A stretch of DNA of 64,000 nt. Source: an uncultured bacterium (GTDB lineage Bacteria; Cyanobacteriota; Vampirovibrionia; Gastranaerophilales; Gastranaerophilaceae). Below are positions 59,034-64,000 of this stretch, one piece after another (positions within the stretch are counted from its first letter, which is position 1; each line of letters starts with the position of its first letter). The notes under the pieces were generated by a model. That model was not told the DNA's origin and did no database searches. It was given only the letters and a program-made list of their open reading frames with translations. The stretch lies in the NCBI GenBank assembly GCA_902475545.1, contig CABRZP010000008.1:38123-102122 (forward strand), read 5' to 3'. The translations under genes and the position numbers were made by a program.

Positions 59034-59448
59034 ATTTGATATTCTGAACTGGATTTAGAAAGTATTTATAAAAATTTTTACATTTTTTTGCACAACAAAT
59101 TAAACGCTTATTTAATAAACGTATAACCTACACTAAAAAATACTTAAACTCTTCTAAATGTCAAAAACGGTAATTAAAAATCTTTTACGAGCAATAGATG
59201 CCTAAATATCTATCGGGCTTTCTTTAGCCAGCAAATGATATTTACCCCTAGCTTTCTGTTGTTAGTTCTTCCCAGATGCTTGGTACAACGATTAGTGCTG
59301 TGTACACAATGAAACCGAATAGAATTAAATTAATTGCCATGATAACCTCCTTTGGTTACATGTATATTAATCCCATTTTTTGAAGTAAAATAACAATTAA
59401 TAGTACATTTAGTTGAAAACTTTACAAAAATTAATATAAAATATTGAT
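59034..59448. other. Intergenic region holding only the 30-residue peptide gene
   Basis: About 415 bases between divergent mnmG and the 59449 gene. Apart from the peptide gene at 59248-59340, I see an imperfect hairpin (atagat/atctat at about 59184-59203) and the short hairpin ggct/agcc near 59217-59230. No tRNA, terminator T-run or further ORF is convincing. Confidence 0.5.
59248..59340 (-). CDS. 30-residue single-span membrane peptide
   Basis: A short frame (MAINLILFGFIVYT, then ALIVVPSIWEELTTES) begins at 59340 behind an excellent site (aaaggagg, 6 bases before the ATG) and ends in TAG at 59248. It is one hydrophobic helix of about 20 residues with an acidic C-terminal tail. The site and composition make a real small membrane protein likely. 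I cannot assign it; small subunits of respiratory or photosynthetic complexes look similar in form, but no sequence match is claimed. It sits alone between mnmG and the 59449 gene. Confidence 0.6.
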   Translation of the reverse strand: MAINLILFGFIVYTALIVVPSIWEELTTES

Positions 59449-59736
59449 ATGAAAAATTTTACACAAAAGGATATAAAAACACTATTTTCGGGACTTTGTT
59501 GTTCTCGTTGTAAGAACGAATTTTCAAAAAATTCTATAAAAATTTTGGAAAGGGATTGCGATATTTTGCTCTGTAGTTTATCATGTGCAAAATGTGGTAA
59601 AGATTTTGGAGAAATTGTTTTTAATTTTAACCGAAAAGCAGAAAATCATTCCCCTCTGGAAATAGTTGAAGGTCCACCTCCAATTGATTTCGATGATGTT
59701 ATTGATGCACATAGATTTATTAAAGAAAATTTATAA
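59449..59736 (+). CDS. Zinc-ribbon-like small protein
   Basis: This 95-residue protein has two CxxC knuckles (CSRC near residue 18 and CAKC near residue 46, with further cysteines before each) and an acidic C-terminal tail with PPIDFDDVIDAHRFI. The arrangement suggests a zinc ribbon followed by a flexible binding tail. The function is unknown. No ribosome site is obvious. A bidirectional terminator follows the stop. Confidence 0.7.
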   Translation: MKNFTQKDIKTLFSGLCCSRCKNEFSKNSIKILERDCDILLCSLSCAKCGKDFGEIVFNFNRKAENHSPLEIVEGPPPIDFDDVIDAHRFIKENL

Positions 59737-59766
59737 AAAAGCCCGCTTTAATAAGCGAGCTTTTTT
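59737..59766. terminator. Bidirectional terminator between 59449 gene and aspS
   Basis: aaaagcccgctt and aagcgagctttt pair with one mismatch around a short taat loop, with A and T runs on both sides. It serves the two convergent genes. Confidence 0.85.
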
Positions 59767-59782
59767 ATTGTATTTGTATATT

Positions 59783-61564
59783 TTATTTACCTAAGTTTGC
59801 TGTGCTTTTAATGTGAAGTTCACGTAATTGCTGCAATGAAGCAATTCCCGGAGCGTCACTCATTAAATCTTTAGCACCTGCATTTTTAGGGAATGCTATA
59901 ACATCACGGATTGAATCAGTTCTTGCAAGAAGAGCAACAAGTCTGTCTAAACCGATAGCAAGACCTGCATGAGGAGGAGTTCCGTATTGCAATGCATTAA
60001 CCATAAACCCGAATTTTTCTTGAGCTTCTTCTTCTGTTAATCCTAATGCTTTAAATATAGCAGATTGAACTTCAGATGAGTGAATTCTTACTGAACCACC
60101 GCCTAATTCTGTTCCGTTATATACGATATCATAAGCGATAGATTTAACATTACCTAAGTCTCCTGATTTAAGTTTATCTAAATCTTCAATGCAAGGAGAT
60201 GTGAATGGGTGGTGCATTGCTTTAAATCTGCCTTCTTCATCAGACCATTCAAACATTGGGAAGTCAACTACCCAAAGAAGAGCGTGTTTTGATTCATCAA
60301 TTAAGTTTAGAGATTTACCAAAGTGTAATCTTAATCTGCCCATAATGTCGTAAACTAATTTTGGTTTATCTGCAACGAAGAAGATAATATCTCCAGGTTG
60401 AGCACCTGCTCTGTCTTGAATAGCTTTTGCTTGTTCTTCAGTGACAAATTTCAATACAGGAGATTTTGCTGTTCCGTCTTCGTTATAAATGATATTAGCA
60501 AGAGCTTTTGCTCCAAATGATACAGCTAGTTTTGTAATATCGTCAATTTCTTTTCTTGAATATTTAGCTCCGCCAGGAATTCTGATACCACGAACAATAC
60601 CACCGTTTTCAAGAGTGTTTTTAACAATTTGGAATTCTGATTGAAGAATGATATCACCGATATCAAATAATTCTAATCCAAATCTTGTATCAGGTTTATC
60701 TGAACCGTATCTGTCCATAGCTTCTTGCCAAGGCATTTGAATGAATGGAGGTTTTACATCCACTCCGGCAGCTTTAAATGCATCAACAATCAAGCCTTCA
60801 ACAACTTTAATTACGTCTTGTTGTTCAACAAATGACATTTCAATATCAACTTGAGTGAATTCAGGTTGTCTGTCTGCACGTAAGTCTTCATCGCGGAAAC
60901 ATTTCGCGATTTGGTAATATTTTTCTATGCCGCCAACCATAAGTAATTGTTTGAAAATTTGCGGAGATTGAGGAAGTGCATAGAATTTACCTTCTTGAAC
61001 ACGTGAAGGCACAAGGTAATCTCTTGCTCCTTCCGGAGTTGTTTTACATAAAATAGGTGTTTCAACTTCCAAGAAATCAAGATTATTCATGTAATTTCTG
61101 ATAGCCTTAACTATGTTATGACGCATAACAAGTTTTGATAACATTTGTTCACGTCTTAAATCAAGGTATCTGTATTTTAATCTGATGTCTTCAGATACAT
61201 TTTCATCGTCTAAAACAAACGGTAAAACTTTTGATTCTGATAGAATTTCAATTGAGTCAGGGTACATTTCAACTTGACCTGTAGGGTATTTTTCATTATA
61301 TGTTTCTTCAGGTCTTTTTGAAACTTTACCAACAACTTTAATAACATATTCTGATCTTACTTTTTCTAATGTTTTGTGAACTTGTGGGTTGATTTGCGGG
61401 TTTGCTACAATTTGAAAAAATCCGCTTCTGTCTCTTAATTCAACGAACAAAATGCCGCCAAGGTCACGTATTGTTGATACCCATCCGGATAATGTAATTT
61501 GTTCATCGATATTTGTCAAATTAAGTTGTCCACAATTGTGGTCTTTGAAATTTGTTTTAATCAT
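59783..61564 (-). CDS. aspS: Aspartyl-tRNA synthetase
   Basis: This 593-residue class II synthetase of bacterial type has an N-terminal OB anticodon-binding domain (ITLSGWVSTIRDLGGILFVELRDRSG), motif 2 (CFRDEDLRADRQPEFTQVD), the bacterial GAD insertion, and motif 3 (GLAIGLDRLVALL). Whether it also charges tRNA-Asn (via GatCAB) cannot be read with certainty. It is a single-gene unit on the reverse strand with only weak ribosome-site sequence (aaggga). Confidence 0.96.
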   Translation of the reverse strand: MIKTNFKDHNCGQLNLTNIDEQITLSGWVSTIRDLGGILFVELRDRSGFFQIVANPQINPQVHKTLEKVRSEYVIKVVGKVSKRPEETYNEKYPTGQVEMYPDSIEILSESKVLPFVLDDENVSEDIRLKYRYLDLRREQMLSKLVMRHNIVKAIRNYMNNLDFLEVETPILCKTTPEGARDYLVPSRVQEGKFYALPQSPQIFKQLLMVGGIEKYYQIAKCFRDEDLRADRQPEFTQVDIEMSFVEQQDVIKVVEGLIVDAFKAAGVDVKPPFIQMPWQEAMDRYGSDKPDTRFGLELFDIGDIILQSEFQIVKNTLENGGIVRGIRIPGGAKYSRKEIDDITKLAVSFGAKALANIIYNEDGTAKSPVLKFVTEEQAKAIQDRAGAQPGDIIFFVADKPKLVYDIMGRLRLHFGKSLNLIDESKHALLWVVDFPMFEWSDEEGRFKAMHHPFTSPCIEDLDKLKSGDLGNVKSIAYDIVYNGTELGGGSVRIHSSEVQSAIFKALGLTEEEAQEKFGFMVNALQYGTPPHAGLAIGLDRLVALLARTDSIRDVIAFPKNAGAKDLMSDAPGIASLQQLRELHIKSTANLGK

Positions 61565-61626
61565 ATCTTAATGTCCCTTTTTATGTCTATTTATATTGCA
61601 TTTATAATTTTATCAAAAACACAAAA

Positions 61627-61660
61627 AAAAGACTACAATATTAAACAATTGTAATCTTTT
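61627..61660 (-). terminator. Terminator of the 61675 gene
   Basis: On the reverse strand aaaagattacaat and attgtagtctttt pair (with one G-T) around an 8-base loop, then a long T run. It separates the small gene from aspS. Confidence 0.8.
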
Positions 61661-61674
61661 CTTGTTAAAAATAT

Positions 61675-61956
61675 TTATTTATCATCCTCTACAATTTGGC
61701 AGGAATGTACAATGTTAAGGTTGATATTATAATATTTAACCTCTTCCGGTTTAAATTCAACATTATGTTTATGCATAATTAAACAATTTTGAATTGGTAA
61801 GAATAGATTTCCGCTGTTAAGAACATAAAATAATAAATTTTCATTTGTAGGATTATCAACAGCAGAAGGAATCGGTAATTCTAATTTTCCTCTTATAATA
61901 TGGTCTTGGGTTGTAATTAATACTGTTACAAATTTTTTTTCTGTTGGGTTTGTCAT
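61675..61956 (-). CDS. Small conserved-looking hypothetical protein
   Basis: This 93-residue soluble, beta-rich protein contains VTVLITTQDHIIRGKLELP and a NLLFYVLNSGNLFLPI stretch. This resembles small proteins that bind or report at a strand-turn-strand core, but I cannot name a family with confidence. A gagaggata site precedes the ATG. It has its own terminator and lies divergent to the NFACT gene. Confidence 0.7.
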   Translation of the reverse strand: MTNPTEKKFVTVLITTQDHIIRGKLELPIPSAVDNPTNENLLFYVLNSGNLFLPIQNCLIMHKHNVEFKPEEVKYYNINLNIVHSCQIVEDDK

Positions 61957-62040
61957 TGTATAATATCCTCTCTTTTTCTTTGTATTTTAGCATGAAAACT
62001 TATATTGGACAAAGATATTGATTTTTAGTAAAATTTTTTT

Positions 62041-63465
62041 ATGATTACTTTTGATAGTTTAACTCTGAAAGCTTTTGTAGATGAACAAAACTCTTTTATT
62101 ACAGGTGCCAGAATAAATAAAATTCAGCAGCCAACAAGGAGAGAGTTTATTTTTACTTTACGGAATAATGCCGAAACAAGGCAGTTCTATGTAAATATTA
62201 ATCCTCAATTTTATCACCTTTGTTTTATGTCAAAAGAAAATGCAGAAAAAAGGTTTATTGAAATCCCGCAAAAACCGCCTATGTTTTGTATGCTGTTGCG
62301 TAAGTATTTAGGAAATTCCCGTATTACCAAAATAAATCAACCGGAAAATGAACGTATTTTAGAGTTTTTTATAGAAACTTATAATGAGTTAGGAGATAAA
62401 GTGTTTCTATGTTTGGCTTTTGAACTTATGGGAAAACATTCAAATGTGATACTTTATAACGAAGATACCGGTATAATTCTTGGTTGTGCTCATAATGTTG
62501 GTGCCGAAAAAAGCCGAGAAAGGGAGATGTATGGTGGAATTCTTTACATTTATCCTCCCAAAAATAATAATTCTTCCTGTGTTTGGAAGTCTTTACTTGA
62601 CGAGTTTTCTGAAATAATAAATGTTAACGATATGATTGATAATTATTATACTGCTTATATTTCTGAAAATAAGTTCAAAGTTTTAAAAAATAATTATTGT
62701 TCAATAATTTCTCAGCAGCTTAAAAAGGTTAATAAATCATTGAAGCAGATGACATATCAGGTTATGCAAAATTCAGATTCTGATAAATACCGTTTGCGAG
62801 GGGATTTGATTATGGCGAATTTATATAATTTAAAAGATTATTCATCTGAAATCTCTGTTTATGATTATGAGAATGATAAGCAAATTAGAATAGAATTAGA
62901 TTCTACAAAAACTCTAAAAGAGAATGCCAATAGATTTTATAAATTGTATAATAAGGCAAAAACTTCAAATACCAAGTTATCCGAGTTAATAGATGAAGCA
63001 AATATAAAGAAGGCAAATCTTGAGCAGATTTTATATTCAATAGATTCGGCGGAAGGGATTTCTGAATTGTATGAACTTACAGATGAGGTTATTCCTGAAA
63101 AAGCCGGAGGAAAATCTAACAAGCTTTCTATTGAACCGATAAAGTTGGATTTAGGTGGCGAGACCAGAATTTATATTGGAAAGAATAATAAGCAAAACGA
63201 TTATATAATATCAAAGTTAGCATCTGAAGATGATTTATGGTTTCATACAAAAGACTGTGCAGGGTCGCATGTTCTATTGAAGACGCAAAATGTTACAGAT
63301 GAATTGATTTTAAAATGTGCAGAGTTAGCAAAACAATATTCCAGTGCAAGTAATTCTTCCAAAATTGGGGTTATTTATACAAAGCGTAAATATCTACGAA
63401 AGCCTCCGAAAGCAAATTTGGGTTATGTAACATATAGAAACGAAAAAGAGATAATTATTGAATAG
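62041..63465 (+). CDS. rqcH: NFACT-family protein (RqcH/Rqc2/FbpA-like)
   Basis: This 474-residue protein has the NFACT-N domain (FDSLTLKAFVDE, INKIQQPTRREFIFTLR), a central coiled-coil region (about 235-330) and the NFACT-R domain (DDLWFHTKDCAGSHVLLK, RKYLRKPPKANLGYVTY). RqcH adds alanine tails to peptides on stalled 50S subunits. It is about 100 residues shorter than B. subtilis RqcH, mainly in the middle. TTGGAC and TAAAAT (62029-62034) lie upstream, with the -10 ending 6 bases before the ATG and no ribosome site, which suggests a leaderless mRNA. Confidence 0.9.
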   Translation: MITFDSLTLKAFVDEQNSFITGARINKIQQPTRREFIFTLRNNAETRQFYVNINPQFYHLCFMSKENAEKRFIEIPQKPPMFCMLLRKYLGNSRITKINQPENERILEFFIETYNELGDKVFLCLAFELMGKHSNVILYNEDTGIILGCAHNVGAEKSREREMYGGILYIYPPKNNNSSCVWKSLLDEFSEIINVNDMIDNYYTAYISENKFKVLKNNYCSIISQQLKKVNKSLKQMTYQVMQNSDSDKYRLRGDLIMANLYNLKDYSSEISVYDYENDKQIRIELDSTKTLKENANRFYKLYNKAKTSNTKLSELIDEANIKKANLEQILYSIDSAEGISELYELTDEVIPEKAGGKSNKLSIEPIKLDLGGETRIYIGKNNKQNDYIISKLASEDDLWFHTKDCAGSHVLLKTQNVTDELILKCAELAKQYSSASNSSKIGVIYTKRKYLRKPPKANLGYVTYRNEKEIIIE

Positions 63466-63541
63466 TTATTGTTTACATAAACTATGTTAGGGGTAAATAT
63501 CAAATCGATATAATAAGGTCATTATAAACATTGCAAATTTT

Positions 63542-63605
63542 TGTCATTCCGAACTTGTTTCGGAATCTCAAAATAACGAGACCCTGAACTAAATTCAGGG
63601 TGACA
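63542..63605. repeat. Palindromic TGTCA...TGACA element (REP/MITE-like)
   Basis: A 64-base element begins tgtca and ends tgaca. Inside are two hairpins: ttccgaac/gtttcggaa on the left and ccctgaa/ttcaggg on the right. A partial copy of the left hairpin lies at 13487-13509. Its form is that of short mobile palindromic repeats found in many bacteria. Confidence 0.75.
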
Positions 63606-63740
63606 GTTGTAAATGCAGGTAACAAAACGAATTTATACCAATATTAGTAGCATAATACCCACTCCGGTGAGGAGAAAGGGGTTTCAGGGGAATCCCCTGA
63701 TGACTCGAGCCATTTAATCAAGCGAGTTTTTCTTTTTCCG

Positions 63741-63781
63741 TCTACTTTTTCTTTTTTCGTCGCAATAAAAAAGAAAAAGTG
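63741..63781. repeat. Long A/T inverted repeat
   Basis: ctactttttctttttt and aaaaaagaaaaagtgg are nearly perfect 14-16-base arms around a 9-base GC-richer centre (cgtcgcaat). It could act as a terminator in either direction or be part of a mobile repeat. Confidence 0.7.
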
Positions 63782-64000
63782 GACAAAGAAAAATTTTTTT
63801 AAAATAAATTCTGTTTCTTCATTTCTTTCTCCGCTTGTTAGCTCGCATTAAACGGGACTACCGTCAAGGCTCAACGCCTTGAGCGTTCGCCCTCTGCTCG
63901 CTATACGCTTTATTGCGAGTAAAAGAGAAAGAAACGCAAGCAAAGAAAGAGAAAAACGCTGACCAAATAATTCGAGTTATCAGAAACTACGTTTCCGAAC

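Larger units (their letters stand above)
63466..64000. other. Gene-free mosaic of inverted repeats at the right edge
   Basis: I see no gene here. From the left it holds a promoter-like tataat (near 63508), the palindromic element 63542-63605, a small hairpin around ggggaatcccc (about 63687), the A/T-rich inverted repeat at 63741-63781, and a hairpin caaggc/gccttg (about 63864). The GC content rises in the 63650-63920 part. It reads like accumulated repeat elements, with the remainder beyond the window edge. Confidence 0.6.

Noticed and set aside
63613..63717. 34-codon frame in the right-edge repeat region
   Set aside because: It has no ribosome site and lies inside palindromic repeat sequence.

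Overview
The window is AT-rich, densely coded, Gram-negative bacterial chromosome. It most likely comes from a non-photosynthetic cyanobacterial relative of the Gastranaerophilales (Melainabacteria/Vampirovibrionia) type. The main reasons are the ATP synthase order a-c-b'-b-delta-alpha-gamma, with two different b-type subunits and no beta/epsilon genes attached (the cyanobacterial split arrangement); several pilin-like proteins with an almost invariant FTLAEVLITLGIIG start; Kdo synthesis genes (outer membrane LPS); and a fermentative, sodium-based set of energy genes. This assignment is inference from gene content, not from a marker-gene tree.

Layout. 1-1300: end of an alpha/beta hydrolase, tRNA-Leu(UAG) followed by a 180-bp tandem repeat that copies the tRNA 3' end, then tRNA-Ala(GGC). 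1300-12900: small secreted and hypothetical proteins, an ASKHA-fold kinase-like protein, a Na+/dicarboxylate symporter, queF, yraN, an agmatinase-like gene, ligA, a SIMPL protein, apt and a processive family 2 glycosyltransferase. 13100-22000: HU, DedA, a pilin/XRE pair, PHP phosphoesterase, rph, two secreted coiled-coil proteins, ilvB and small hypotheticals. 22000-26100: birA-oadG-oadA-oadB, a biotin-dependent sodium-pumping decarboxylase operon. 26200-31900: a possible Cys/His deamidase-like protein, then the atp operon. 31900-41200: a degenerate HD-GYP protein, alcohol dehydrogenase, a Stealth-type transferase fusion, ftsL/rsmH, a pilin-like gene interrupted at a poly-G tract, kdsD-kdsC-queD and then uppP. 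42100-47500: a tight three-gene module of two related membrane proteins and a GH13-family protein. 47500-53900: leuC, two more pilin/XRE pairs flanking an rpsE-rpmD-rplO-secY island. 53900-63500: mtaB, a membrane protein, an Fmt-like gene, mnmG, a 30-residue membrane peptide, aspS and an NFACT/RqcH-like protein. 63500-64000: a mosaic of palindromic repeats without a gene.

How it works together. The decarboxylase complex should export Na+, which the symporter at 3879 could use; the ATP synthase c subunit lacks the usual Na+-binding glutamine and looks proton-type. Kdo genes, uppP, the glycosyltransferase and the Stealth protein serve the cell surface. QueF/QueD, MnmG and MtaB modify tRNAs.

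Most unusual content: (1) three copies of a divergent pilin-like/XRE-regulator module in which the pilin -35 box sits directly upstream of the regulator's -10 box and the regulators look leaderless; (2) a fourth pilin-like gene that is off-frame by one base at a run of nine G, which looks like a phase-variation switch; (3) a short N-terminal SF/FxG-like motif recurring in otherwise unrelated proteins; (4) the membrane-protein/GH13 module at 42166-47510.
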